Part shown: positions 35,155 to 46,520 of the stretch, one piece after another
Layout: every line of letters starts with the position of its first letter
Position numbering within the stretch: position 1 is the stretch's first letter
Origin: Ochotona curzoniae
Lineage: Eukaryota > Chordata > Mammalia > Lagomorpha > Ochotonidae
NCBI RefSeq assembly: GCF_017591425.1
Contig: NW_024467106.1
Span: 22,744,501 to 22,808,500, forward strand
Direction: 5' to 3'
DNA length: 64,000 nt
Notes under the pieces: model-generated
What the model saw: only the letters and a program-made list of their open reading frames with translations
The model's database searches: none
Told to the model about the DNA's origin: nothing
Made by a program: the position numbers and the translations under genes

Positions 35155-35325
35155 TTTAAGAAGTTTTTGTTTATTTTCGTATTTCAGCTCCCCAAAATAC
35201 TGCAGAGTAAATAATGTTTTCATTCTGAAGAAAAAACACATATAGAGGATTTCCCTCTAAATAATACAAAAGTCAAAAATGAAATCCAGACCTGAATCCA
35301 GGAAATAGGTTTCCACCCATCCCAT
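35155..35325 (-). mobile_element. possible MIR SINE relic
   Basis: 'gttttcattctgaagaaaaaacacatatagagg' and 'tcaaaaatgaaatccagacctgaatcca' fit the reversed MIR core and head but are well diverged. Confidence 0.4.
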
Positions 35326-38079
35326 CCTCAACCTTAGCTACACATTACTCCTTGCCAGTTCAAAACTTTTGCTTCCAACTCCCTGCCTTTCTCAAGCTTT
35401 ATTCTTTTTCTAAGGCAGTGAATAGAACTCTCCTACATACTCTCCAAGAATCCTCCAACTCTTCCTGGCTTAATACAATGAAGATCTATTTCTCTGTCAG
35501 CTACATGTCTAGTGTAGTTCAGTGGCACAAGAAAAAAAAAGGATGAGGAAAAACTTATTTATTAAAATAAACAAAAGTGTATGAAGTCTCACATTGCATC
35601 TTAAAGTTTTCAACCAGATGTATCATGTGCAATTTCCAATAATGCATAATTGATCAGAACAAATTGCTTGGATATACCCAACTTCAGGATAGGTACAAAA
35701 GCACAGTCCAACTGTGTGTTAAGACACAAGAAATTCAGAAATATGTGAACATGGGATTTTTCTCTAGTCCCACAATGATCAGGATTTATACAGAAAAAGA
35801 AAGAGTCTGAGACCAATTAAATGCCCAAATGGCTATAGTGGCTAGGGGATCTTCCTCCCAAAGTTTCTGCACCAAGCTAAGCACCCACCAAAAACGAGAC
35901 CTGAAGTGGTACAGTCCAGAATAGTTTGAACAATGCCGTAACTTCATTAGTTACCCAAGAGGATGGGCAAGTAGCGAAGTCCAACTATTTATAATCCATC
36001 ATGTGCATTCATAATTCCTCTGTAGCATCTTAGAGAAGAACATTTTGTCAATACAATTATGGAAAGCATAGATAGCTGTCTGGCATCTAACAGAAGAAAA
36101 TAACACCAATTATCTGAACAAAAAGAACTTAAAAATTTGTTATTTCTGTGTAAATAATTGTTAACTACAGGATCTTAAAAAAACACAGAAGAGACACTAA
36201 TATGGCACAGAGATAACACAAAGCTATTATCTCTAGGATTGGGAGAATGAAGAAAAAATCTTGTTAAAGATTAGAAATATGGATGAGGATCCCATGAACA
36301 GATGAAAGCCCAAAGAATATATTTGGATCTCACAAACACTTAGACCTCAGAAAGGAGGATTCCTTTGCTGGGCTCTGTTTGTGTCTCTAAGGCAGATAAT
36401 ATAAAGACAGTTACTTGAGTATTGCAAACTTCAGATTCAGCTGTAGTAGAAACACTCCACTGTGCAGGGTAGAGAAGGGTACTCATGGTGAAGCACTAAA
36501 ACCTACAGAAAGTATATAATGTCCCATTTCCCTTGTATCAACGTGTGGTTGCCCTGTGATGCCTTCCTTGGCTAAGAACAAATGAAGTATCAAGGTTTCC
36601 AGTACTAGGATCATAATATCAGTGTAGTGCAGTGGCTTTTAAGCCAAGACACAGTCTTTTAATATCTGGCCCAAGCAACCATTGCTGAAGTGGATTCCCC
36701 AGGCAGAGATACAAAAATTGGAAAGAAGGGCTTCCCAGAACATTAGAGAACAAATTGAATCAGAGGGGGAGTGAGTCCAAGTGAGTGTGCCAGGATAGCA
36801 AGGTGGCAAGCCAGACTACATTAGGACAAGAGAGACCACAGATCAGGCGCTGGGAGAGGAAGCTGTAGAATCTGGTAAACATAAGAGCAGTAAGGCAAGA
36901 GGAGTGTAGATGGCAGTGAAACAAGAAGGCCCAGAAACGTGCAGAACTTAGATGTCTAAATGCTCTCTGAGCTGGCTGGCTGCTGGTGGGAAGCTAAAAT
37001 AACTGACTGAAATGGAGCACTATGAATTGAGACAAAGACAACAACAGGGCTCATCCAACCATTTATCAATCAGCTTTATTTTGTGTTTCAGAGGACAAGA
37101 GGCATACAAATAAGTTTCTCTGTGTGTGTACACAAGAGTCTGTGCATGCTTCTATATCCCAGAGGATAGTTCCAGAAGGAGTTTGTCTTTGTGTCTATAC
37201 CTGATGTATAGACAACACAATATGCATTTGTTATGCTCGGTGACGAGAATTGGTCCTAAATGGAGAAGATGATTTTTATTCATGATTTTCAGTTAACTAG
37301 ATCCAGAGGATTAGCATTAAACCAAGTCATTCCCCGTCCATGCTTGCTAGCCATGATCGATGGAAATGTCAAGTCTCAAGAGATCTGTTAGCTCACTTTT
37401 TTTTCTACTAAATTGTTGGGGTTTTTTCTCTCTTTTTTGCACTTCTGCTCTGCGTCTCATTTTCACAAACAGTTTTGGTGCTACTTTTATGGATTTGATA
37501 TTTAATGTATGACTCTTGTGAAAGGACATTAGCAGCCCACAATACAAGATCCAAAGCAGATACTCTGATATTGTCCCCAGCACTCAAAAAAGGCAATATT
37601 TTAAAGAATTATAATTTTCAGCTAGAAGAAATTTTATGGGTTGTTAAGTTTAATGTTTTCAAATCTTGTTTTAAACAATATTCATTGAATCAGGTTTTAC
37701 AGCAGCTAATAATTTCTTAAATGAATGAATAAACCAGGCAGAATACATGGCAAGGGACTTTTCAGAAAGAAGAAAGTATAATATAAAAGATATAGGTGTC
37801 ACAATGTTGTTCAGAGGATTCTGGGATTTAGCATTATTGAAGCCAAAGCACACTAGATAGAGAGGAAAGAATAAAATAATTTCCTGTATTTCAGCTTAGT
37901 CCCATGGCTAATGTTGAAAGAATAGGTGACAAAGATTTTGAACAGTGGAAATATACCATCATATTTGAGTTTCCAATACACTTGCTGTACAAAAAAAGGA
38001 TGGGGAGAGAAATGGGAGAAGTGTTTTAGGCAGTATTCTGTAGATATTTGGAACCAATAGGATGCATAGAGATAGATGA
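35326..38079. other. unassigned sequence
   Basis: About 2.75 kb with no recognised repeat, RNA gene or coding exon. All frames are 78 codons or shorter. Confidence 0.3.
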
Positions 38080-38525
38080 GGACATTTGTTATAGGAATTG
38101 GCTTACATGCTCATGAATACTGAGAAGTTCCACAATATGCTTTCTACAAGAGGAAGAGCTGGAAAATTCAGTGGTGAAATTCAGCCCAAGTCTGAAGACC
38201 TGAGGATGAGCAGAACTGATGCTAAAACTCCTAGTCCAACATTGAAAGCCAAGAAAGCAGGAGTTCTGATGCACAAAGGCAGAAAACTTCTGTCACACTT
38301 CAAGATCAAGGGAGAATATTATGAATATTATTCCTTCCTACATTCCTTTGTTCTGTTTGGTGCCTCAACAGATTGGATGATACCTGTCCACATCCATGAG
38401 AGAAGAGCTTCTTTATTTAATGTATTAACTCAAATGCTAATTTCTTCCAGGAACAACTTTCATAAACACTATTAGAAATCCTACTTGACTAACCCTTAAC
38501 ACAGTCAATTAGACACAAAAAATAA
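38080..38525 (-). mobile_element. ancient LTR-type interspersed repeat (reversed)
   Basis: Matches in order a common placental repeat: TTATAGGAATTGGCTTACAT, 'ctgagaagttccacaatatgc', repeated 'gaaattcagcccaagtctgaagacctgagga' and 'gctaaaactcctagtccaac' units, 'ttgttctgtttggtgcctcaacagattggatgatacctgtccaca', 'caaatgctaatttcttccagg', then 'taacacagtcaattagacac'. I think it is an ERVL/MaLR-class LTR but cannot name the subfamily. The 125-codon frame here (38098-38475) is therefore not a gene. Confidence 0.7.
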
Positions 38526-39649
38526 CCATCGTAGGATTTTGCAATGAAGTAAGGAATGATAAAAATTTAGTAGAGCAGTGGGATTGGGCAACTGAAAATA
38601 GCAAAGTTAAAATTCCATTCAGGAAACACAATTTTAAATGATTGGCTGAAGGGGACATGAAAGAGTCCGAAATGATCCTGAGATCTCCAGCTTATTCAAC
38701 TGAGCTAATAATAGCCTTCTCTGAACTCAAAAACATGGGAGAAGCAATGCTAGAATAACTATGTTTGCTTTCAGATATGTTAAGTTTAAGATAGGACCAT
38801 TGAAGACATAAATAAAATGAAAAGGGCAGAGTAAAATGCTAGCAAATTTTCAGATGAGATGTGCAGCAGTGGAGATTGGTATTGGGAAATAAGACTAGAA
38901 AGGGTCATAAAGTCATAGGCAACACTAAGTGCGATCTCTGAGTTTCAGACAAACTCAGAAGCAGGCTCAGCAGTGGTTCACAAGAGGCAAGACCTGGGAA
39001 CCAGAGAACCTCTCGGCAGGTCGATACCAACACTAATGGCTCAAGACTTTCTCCCATCCATCCTCTTTACAGTCTTCAAAGACCAGTAGTCCATATCCCC
39101 CCTTCTGACAAAAGCAGTAAATCTTAGCTTTGTCAATTTCCATGCCTCTGCATTCAAGTCTAAGGAAGTATGCAAGTATTAAACTGAAAAAAGGGTTTCT
39201 CCATCTCAGCGGGGATGGAGCTGTGTGGGTAGTGACTTTGGCGAACAGATCAACCTCAGAGATGGAGTGTGAATTACTGCCTGCATACACAGAGTGGCTC
39301 TCCTCAACTGCCTGCCAAGGATGAGATGGTTCTCAACCAAGTCAGTCTGTGACTGCCAAAAGCTCTTGTGAGGGCCCAGTTTTCCAGCAGGAAATGTAAC
39401 CTGAATTGGAAAACATGACTGCAAGCTGGAAAACAAACAGCTCAAAATATCTGTGTCCTGAAATGAACCATAAGCCGTTCTGTATCTAGAACTGAATCCA
39501 CTTGTTCAGAGTAGAAGAGGGTCAGGAAAGCCAGCAGACAGAAAGGACAAAGGAAGGGAAAACCAACTGACAAAATGAAACAAAGAGAAGGAGACTTAAA
39601 ACAAGAGGAACATGGAGTCTGTTACATGCCAGATCTGTGCTGCCAGATC
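38526..39649. other. unassigned sequence
   Basis: No confident repeat or gene call. Confidence 0.3.
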
Positions 39650-39790
39650 CACACTCATTTTCACTTCTCACCAATGTTAGGACATGTGCAAAACCTAGAG
39701 TCCCTGTTAATTGATTTACCCAACATAACAGTGGAACTGAAATTCAAACTCAGTTTCAAGACTAAAAAACTAACATATTTTCACTAGATC
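39650..39790 (-). mobile_element. possible MIR SINE relic
   Basis: 'gttaattgatttacccaacataacagtggaactgaaattcaaactcag' resembles the reversed MIR core and head ('ttgcccaaggtcacacagc...agtggcagagctgggattcaaaccc'). Confidence 0.45.
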
Positions 39791-40174
39791 CCCTGTTTTT
39801 GCACCTAGAAACGGGAGGAGAGAGTTGTGTCAGAAGGTGGCCTGAGTCCCTATTAGTTTTGCTTATGTGTTTGGAGTTTTTGTTTGTTTGTTTGTTTGTT
39901 ACAGGATGAGAAGTGACCAGCTTCAGAAAACTCCTAGCACCTGAATCAGAATCATAGAAAATAACTCAGTTCATTAGATGCCTATAGCACTATTGCTGCT
40001 TCCTAGAAAACTTTATTGTCTTGTTTCTCCTTCTCTGGATCTGGCTCTCCAGTGCTCTACTTGGGGCATGCTCTCATCCGATGTTCATGTGTGAAACTAT
40101 ACCAAGTCCAAGGTTCTAAGCAATGAAGCATGCCGCATGAATGATAAATGGCAGGACTGAGACCTAACCCCTGG
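39791..40174. other. unassigned sequence with a (GTTT)n run
   Basis: A run of about five GTTT units lies at 39881-39899. Nothing else was recognised. Confidence 0.5.
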
Positions 40175-40475
40175 TCTTACAATCCTTCATTCTGAGTAAT
40201 TTCTGCTGCTGATATATTGACAGTAAGGGACTCACTCAAGACCACACAAGTAGAAGGTGATGAAGCAACAATACAGATCTGAGCAACTGGTCTCCAGCAA
40301 TGATAACTAAAACCACTTCATAAATCCGACTCTCTTTATGACTAAAATAGTCCAATGAAATTGATAACATTATTCTATGCTCCCATTTTACAGAAAGATG
40401 TCAGAAAGTTACAGCTTTGTTGAAAGGACGCATGACCATTAATCAGTGGAACTAAGATTTGCACACACATTATGT
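40175..40475 (-). mobile_element. two adjacent MIR-like relics
   Basis: The first (about 40200-40300) carries 'ctcactcaagaccacacaagtagaaggtgatgaagcaa'. The second (about 40360-40475) carries TCCCATTTTACAGAAAGATG and 'gtggaactaagatttgcac'. Each resembles the reversed MIR core, implying two insertions in the same orientation. Confidence 0.5.
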
Positions 40476-40579
40476 GACCTCTGAGTTGGTAGAATTAACC
40501 TGTAATCCTATAGCTACTACTTTTTATAAAAGATAAAAGGAAGATGGAAAAAATATAAATGTCAATTGTAAATTATAAA

Positions 40580-40890
40580 ACCATATTGTCTTACTCTGTT
40601 TGGATCACTATAACAAAATACCTTAGACTGGGTAATTTAAAAGGAATAAGATCAAGTTGCTGCAGATTCAGTGTCTTTCGAGAGCTTGTTTATTGCTTCA
40701 TAGAAGGTGTCTTTCAGCTATGCCATCACTTTGTAGATGTGAAAAACAAGTTCTCTGGGGTTTCTTTTTATGAGAACACCACTCTTATTTATGAGGAATT
40801 CTAAAAGCAACCATCTCTTAAATTATTGCCTTGTGGATGTGATTTCCAAAATGAATCTGATCATTCTGACCAAGTCACACAGAGAATAGA
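40580..40890 (-). mobile_element. MaLR-type LTR (reversed)
   Basis: 'ttactctgtttggatcactataacaaaataccttagactgggtaattta' is the hallmark reversed 3' end of a MaLR-family LTR, followed by 'gttgctgcagattcagtgtctttcg' and later 'tcttaaattattgccttgtgg'. The internal part is diverged. Confidence 0.75.
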
Positions 40891-40959
40891 AGTTAACTGT
40901 ATTCCATCATTAACCTTGATCATCACAAACCAGCAATTCCTCCACCCAACCCCCTTATT

Positions 40960-41480
40960 TAGTCCACATGAAACACTAAATTCTTCTAGATTGTCTCTTA
41001 CCTCCCTATGTTCAATCTTTTGCAACTTGTCCTCCATCCTACCAAAGAAAAGCACTTCAGAAATGGGGGGGACCAATCATGTCACTTTGGGACTTAAAAA
41101 CCTTCATCAGCTTCATTTCCATAGGAAAAACACCAGGGAATCTGGCACCATGTTCTCGGACCCCATTGTGTCTCGTGAGCACCTCTTGCATCTCATTCTG
41201 CATAGCTCTCTCACCATCCCTCACAATTTGTGCTGCCCACACTGGGAAACCTATATGATGATACAGTGTTCTTTTCTATATCCGTGTCTCTACCCTGGAT
41301 GCCCTCTGTGATTACAAGTTTTTTCTCCCCTTTACACATGCTTGAAAAATATTTCAGCCAAACTACTTCCTCGCTAACATCTTCTCTTTAATCTACCACA
41401 ATGAGAAATTTCAAATTACTTTTGAACTGCCTCTACTAACCTCTGTCACGTTGCACTGCCCTTCTGTCTCCACACCAAAC
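40960..41480 (+). mobile_element. L2 LINE 3' region
   Basis: Clear colinear match to L2: 'tctcttacctccctatgttcaatcttttgcaacttgtcctccat', then 'caatcatgtcactttgggacttaaaaaccttcatcagcttcatttccat', then 'ctcttgcatctcattctgc'. The 161-codon frame at 40826-41311 overlaps it and is not a gene of its own. Confidence 0.82.
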
Positions 41481-42384
41481 TGAGACAAGATGAATGCAAA
41501 GATGCTGTCTTAATTTTCTTTGAATCCTGGGAGCCTATAAGGTGGATCTACACATGCTTATCAAAAACGAATTAGCTGATTTTTTTTGTAGTAAACCTCA
41601 ATCATGGAAACAAGTTATCTTTTTTTTTTCCCCACTCCGTATTTACTTTCCTCTTCCCCTATGCTTTCAGCAAGGGTAAGAACTCAAGAGGCCTGATACA
41701 ATAGTGACTCAAAAAGGCTGTCCAAATGTTAGTTTGTATTATTTCTCCTCTATCTATAATAGAGAGACAGAAGCAGAGAGTGAGCAAGCAAAAGAGAGGA
41801 GCGGGAAGAGGTGGAGTGCGTGCCGCTGGCTCTGGGTAGAAGTGTCCTCACTAGGAAAGATCTCACACTGTGTTTAATGGCAAGCCTGCTTTGGGGGGGA
41901 TGATGGGCATAGGGAGCAATAGACCGACTGCTGTGGGTACCGATTTCAAATTGCTAGCTATACCCTTTGCTAACACTAGTGTTTCATGTTGCAAATCCAG
42001 TGTTACCACATGAAATAGTCAGCAAGTACACCTCTGCCAGGGACGGAGTAATTTGTTATCCGCTGGAGTGAGAAGCTCACACAGTTACCTCACAGAGATG
42101 CTTTTATTCAGATGCGCAGCCTTCCCTGTATTAAATATGACTGCCTCGGGTCTCCTTAGCAACATAGACTCGGAGAAAAAAACCCCTTGGCCAATGCTGA
42201 TTTAAAGAAGGTCTCCAATCCAAATAGTTCTTGACTTTCTTATCTTCCTCCTACCATAATAATTGTGCAGGAAGCTATTTGAAGAGCTGAGGGATTAATA
42301 CAAAGCTGGGAATGAAAGTTCTGTATCTCTGTCTTGTCTCCTTCCAACCGCCCTCTGGTGTCTTTTGGTCAAACTCCAATATGA
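41481..42384. other. mostly unassigned; candidate conserved block near 42.0-42.3 kb
   Basis: 41741-41815 is purine-rich. From 42000 to 42340 the sequence is non-repetitive and has TTAGCAAC (an RFX-like half site, about 42156-42163), TTCCCTGTATTAAATATGAC and CCATAATAATTGTGCAGG. Regulatory function is only a suggestion. Confidence 0.3.
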
Positions 42385-42590
42385 TCACGTTTAACTACAC
42401 TTAACAACTCCCACTCTAGTCAAGATGGGACTCGAGCCTCTAGCTTGGCACATATTGTTTTTGTGCTTTTGTCTACATGCCTTTGCTCAAACAATTCCTC
42501 TGACCTCAAGTGCACTGGCCTGCACCTCTGACTTCTGACCTGTTTTGTTCAGCAAACTTCTGATAACTCAAAACGTAGCAAGGGAGCAGA
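42385..42590 (+). mobile_element. L2 LINE 3' region relic
   Basis: 'ttgtgcttttgtctacatgcctttgctcaaacaattcctctgacc' followed by 'gttttgttcagcaaacttctgataactcaaaa' corresponds to the L2 block 'cacatgctgttccctctgcctgg...tggcaaactcctactcatccttcaa'. Confidence 0.55.
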
Positions 42591-42740
42591 GTCTAGAGTC
42601 AACATAACCAGTTTCATCATTTAATAGCTGTGTTACCTTGAATACCTATCTAATCTCATGATTTCTCAACCACATGCCTAGTTAATTTGTGTGATGATCA
42701 ATATATGATATGATGAATGTAAAACACTATGACAACAATG
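42591..42740 (+). mobile_element. MIR SINE relic
   Basis: 'gagtctagagtcaacataaccagt', ATTTAATAGCTGTGTTACCT, TGAATACCTATCTAATCTCA and 'tgatgaatgtaaaacactatgac' are in forward MIR order ('cactagctgtgtgaccttgggcaagtta...aatgtaaagcactttga'). Confidence 0.7.
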
Positions 42741-42834
42741 AAAATGAAATAATCTTTCCATAAATGCCGACTCCTGCTTGTTGATGAGCCTTTATTGGGT
42801 TAAAGCTCCCTCACTAGCTCAAAGGTTTTTAAGT

Positions 42835-42950
42835 TATCATTCTGCACAAGGTGCCTGACATAATAAGCACTTGTTGAGTGAGTGGCTGATAGAACATATG
42901 AACTGGAAACAAGTGCTGAACAAATGTTTGCTGGATGAATGGGCAGTTAA
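42835..42950 (+). mobile_element. L2 LINE 3' terminus
   Basis: 'acaaggtgcctgacataataagcacttgttgagtgagtgg' followed by 'gtgctgaacaaatgtttgctggatgaatggg' gives two consecutive L2-end-like blocks, possibly a short duplication. Confidence 0.6.
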
Positions 42951-44294
42951 ACCAAAGAATGCTACATAAGGGAAGAAACTTTCAAAGGAAACCAGAAAGG
43001 ATTCTGAAGAAACACAGAAGTAGAGACAGAAGAGGCAGGGAAAGAGAATGGTAGGCATGAGCGGAACATTGCGATTGACCTTTCCAGAATGCTTGTCTTG
43101 TTAAATTCTAGTACTAGGAGCAGATATTTGGATATGCAGATTTAGATTCATGGTTCAGCCATAACAGTATCACTAATAAAGAGTTAAAAAACATGAGTAG
43201 TTCTCAGTATTACATAAGTTAACAAAGTTTGCCTGAATGTCTGTCCATCAAGTTCATGATAACATAGATTTGAGGTCATTCCACAATCCTGCAGTAGCTC
43301 ATAATCACTTGGCAAAAAAAGAAATCCCCAGGATTTAAGAAGCTATTTGGTCTTTAAATTCAATGTCAATATAATAGCTGCTGCAGATTAGATTATTCAG
43401 CACCTAATTCTAACATCTCCCTTATATATATTTTATATGAGCTTTTATATGTTTTATTTATATATATTTTCATATGAGCTGGCAACCTAAATTCTATATT
43501 CCAAAATTCTCATGTAACTTAGTTCACACATTTCCTAGATCCTGCTAAGCATGTATGATTATGGGAGATTTGGAGAACAGAGCCAATAGCCAATAGCTAT
43601 GTGTGATTTAGAGTTTATTGCAGAAGCATTTGGCTCCACTGCAACAGCTGCAGAGAGATTCTACTTTGTAGTCATGGCTGCTAAGCAGCAGGTGACAGCA
43701 GCAGTTGGGTATCAGTAATAGAAAGTTAGTTGTGTGTTGAAAGAATCCCTGAAGTTACTGTTCCAAGATGAGCATCCAAACTTACTGCCTTGATTGTACA
43801 GAAAATTTTGTGAGCTATCTACTACTATCTGATATGGATCTTTCTAGTTAGGCCATATATGACTTCTAAGAAACTAAGTTGTTCTAAGTTACTTCAACTT
43901 GAAGAGTTTAATGAGCTCAAAGCTAAAGTTTGTCTTCCATTCCCCTTTACAGATTGAACTTTTCTCTCTTCACTGACTCAAGCGCTGACGCCTACATCAG
44001 TGTGGAGTCCACAGTTCACCTTCTTTAAAAGCTTATATGATCCAAGCTTGTGCAAGGCAACATCTTAGTTCATGTATCTAAACTTTGCTGTAAATGAATT
44101 CTGACATTTCTAAAACTCATATGAACTTTTCTTTGCATATATCTTATGCAAGTTTTATTATCTTCTGTCACCTTTTCCAACTTCCTTTTCCAAATTATTA
44201 TTTGGTCTCAGATTACATACAAAATAATAGTAACAACACTAATGATATTGATAACATTTGTTATTATAATAGCAAAATACTGCATTGAGCAGGC
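42951..44294. other. unassigned AT-rich sequence
   Basis: Includes an AT-rich, partly palindromic patch at 43419-43480 (ATATATTTTATATGAGC repeated with changes). No gene signal. Confidence 0.35.
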
Positions 44295-44576
44295 ACACTT
44301 CTGCAGTTAAAATCTTGAGAGCCTGTTTAGAGGTTCTAGCAGCAGAGCGCAGCTACTCATATACCCTTGACCAAAGACCGGTCCTCTTCTAGGGGGGATG
44401 GTCATCCTCTTGGACCAAGCGTGCAGCTTCGGGAGGGACGCACATGGAGTGGTGAGGGAGTAAGGGGACACAAGCCTAGCCAGCCAGATCAGCCGAATCA
44501 ACCCTGGCAATCAATGGGGTGACAGATGTCGCAGCCAGATCGCCCTCGCATCCAACACTTCTGCAGTTAAAATCTT
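44295..44576 (-). pseudogene. RN7SK: 3'-truncated 7SK snRNA retropseudogene with 22-bp target-site duplication
   Basis: The reverse complement of 44317-44553 begins GGATGCGAGGGCGATCTGGC, the 5' end of 7SK snRNA. It then follows the gene colinearly with scattered substitutions and no obvious large gap, including CTGATCTGGCTGGCTAGGC and AGGACCGGTCTTTGGTCAAG. It stops about 240 nt into a roughly 330-nt RNA. Functional 7SK holds P-TEFb inactive with HEXIM. This copy lacks the 3' third and its poly-U terminator. A perfect 22-bp direct duplication flanks it (44295-44316 and 44555-44576), with one extra base beyond the 5' end. There is no poly(A) tail, so it is a 'tailless' retrocopy. The last bases of the RNA-derived part overlap the duplication by up to three bases, suggesting microhomology priming. 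Confidence 0.97.
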
Positions 44577-45799
44577 AAAGCTTCACATAAAATATGTTGT
44601 TTAATATTTGGCAAAGCCTCCAACTACTCCTGCCCCTAATCCCAATTTTATTTTTACAACACAATTTTGTTTCTATTAGAAGTCTCAGCTTCCAAAGGAG
44701 TGGTTGTTCTTTTCCTCTATCAGGTAATTCCCTATTTTCCATTTTTTTTAAAGACAATGTGAAAGTATGCTTTAGGGAGTTAAATAAAAGAAGCAACAGT
44801 GCTATCTGAATAAAACCGGCAAACAGCCTCCCCAAACATGTCCTGGCAAAGCAATGTTTCTTAACTGTCTACCTTGGAAATCAGCCTCAGTTGATTTTGC
44901 AGGTTGGCATCTGTCAGGGTGGCCTACAGCAACAATTGACACTGCTGTGGTCCATGATGAATTGGCACATAGTAGGTGTTAACATGAATTCTTGCTTTCT
45001 GGTTCTTCCTAGTATGGCCCTAAGAGACATGGATTGGCTGCAGGTCACTAGCAAGGATATTGGGTGTTGTCAGTTGTGGTTACCTCGAGGAGGTCTGCTG
45101 TGAGATGTCACTTCTTTCTATGAGACATTTATTTCTATTTGCAGGAACTTTTCACTCTCCCTGTCTGTTACTGCTCAAAGGTCACCTGAAGCGCAGAGCT
45201 TTTATTAGCTGCAGTGAAAGGATGTTCTTTCCCTCTGAAAGCTCTCTGCCAAGTGCCTTTCCCATTCTCTTATTAACAAGGGAATGGATTCACTCTTCAC
45301 TTGCCTAGCCCTTGGCACTCATTCACTCCCCCTTTCCCCCTCTCTCTCCTCACACTTAATAATCCTCCTCCAGTGTTCACTCTTTAGCCCCCAAATAATG
45401 AAATAACCAGTTTTCCTGCTTGTTTTTTTTTCTGTATTGGGCAAGGGTCAGCAATTTACAGATGGGACTATAAACCCACAAAGGATCTTCCTCATTGTTA
45501 AAATCATGATCGTCATCCTTGCTACATAGTACTAGCAAATTATCCCTAGGTGTGTGTGAGGCACTGTGCTTAACTGCTTCCCTCCCTCTGTCTTGTGGAC
45601 AGCAAAATGAATAGTTGTGATAGTTCGAAGTAGTGGAGGTAGTACAACAAGGCTCATATTTGGCTTTTACTCTGTAAGATGTGATTTCTATTGAAGAGAA
45701 GTATACCCATGCTGACCTGAAGCACTTGGGATACGAATATTTAAACTTCTTGTTGGCTTCTTATTCATGGCCCAAGCACAGCAGTTCCTTTTTTATTTG
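44577..45799. other. unassigned sequence
   Basis: No repeat or gene recognised. The open frames here have no domain-like content. Confidence 0.35.
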
Positions 45800-46110
45800 A
45801 GAATTTGAAAACTTCCCAAGCTCTAAATCACACTCATTTGCATTTCTTTTCAAAAGAGGAGGTGGAGCATGGGGAAAGCCTTTGCTGATGAGGATTAAGC
45901 TCACACAACAGGATGAGTTCACGTAATTCCTAGAGTTGTGCCAACACTATCAGCTACTAATGTGGAGCATCACTGGCACCAACTTGCCAGTGGGCTTAGC
46001 AACCTTCTGATCTGCATTCAGCTGGCATTGCCTAATTACCTGCACAGCCATTAACACTTCCAGGATCATTTTGCAGCATCTTTAAAAAAAGAAAGTAATG
46101 CAGAGACACA
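45800..46110. promoter_or_regulatory. candidate conserved regulatory block
   Basis: Non-repetitive sequence with CTCATTTGCATTTC (octamer-like), GCCTAATTACCTGCAC and GCCATTAACAC (homeodomain-type TAATTA/ATTA words) and GATGAGGATTAAGC (bicoid-like GGATTA). It has moderate GC and no resemblance to a transposon. Conservation was not tested. Confidence 0.25.
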
Positions 46111-46189
46111 TCCTGATTTTTAAATAATTAATATTTTCTTTTTTTGAGTGATGAAGATTGTACTTAAAATCCAACCCACCTGGTGCTAT
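46111..46189. other. unassigned AT-rich spacer
   Basis: No feature recognised. Confidence 0.4.
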
Positions 46190-46520
46190 CAATTAAATAT
46201 TTGTATTCCTACAAAAAATCATCTATGAAATCCTAACCATCAGTGTGATGGTGTTAGGGAATGAAGACTTTGTTGGGTGATTAGGGCTTCATACAAGGGA
46301 CTCATGAAATAAACTTTAGGGAACTTTCCCACCCCTTCTGCTATATGAGACACCAGGGAAAAGACTATTGTTTGTGAATCAGACCTTCTCCTGACATTGC
46401 ATTCTGTTGGAGCCCTGCTCTTGTATGTTCCAGCTTCTACAACACAGAAATGCATTTCTGCTGTTTACAAGCCTTTCAGCATATGTTTCTCTGGTATAGT
46501 ATGAACTGAGATACTTAAGT
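46190..46520 (+). mobile_element. solitary MaLR-type LTR
   Basis: 'gaaatcctaaccatcagtgtgatggtgttaggg', GGGTGATTAGGGCTTCATAC, 'ccttctgctatatgagacacc', 'ttccagcttctacaacacagaaatgcatttctgctgtttacaagcc' and 'tctggtatagtatgaactgag' reproduce the LTR order 'gaaatcctaacccccaatgtgatggtattagg...ggtgattagg...ccatgtgaggac...cagcctccagaactgtgagaaataaatttctgttgtttataagcc'. Confidence 0.85.

Noticed and set aside
38098..38475. 125-codon open frame
   Set aside because: Coincides with a reversed ancient LTR-type repeat that matches a known placental repeat order.
40826..41311. 161-codon open frame, the second longest in the window
   Set aside because: Overlaps a clear L2 LINE 3' region on the same strand; no protein family resemblance.
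44307..44510. 67-codon minus-strand frame
   Set aside because: It lies inside the 7SK retropseudogene.
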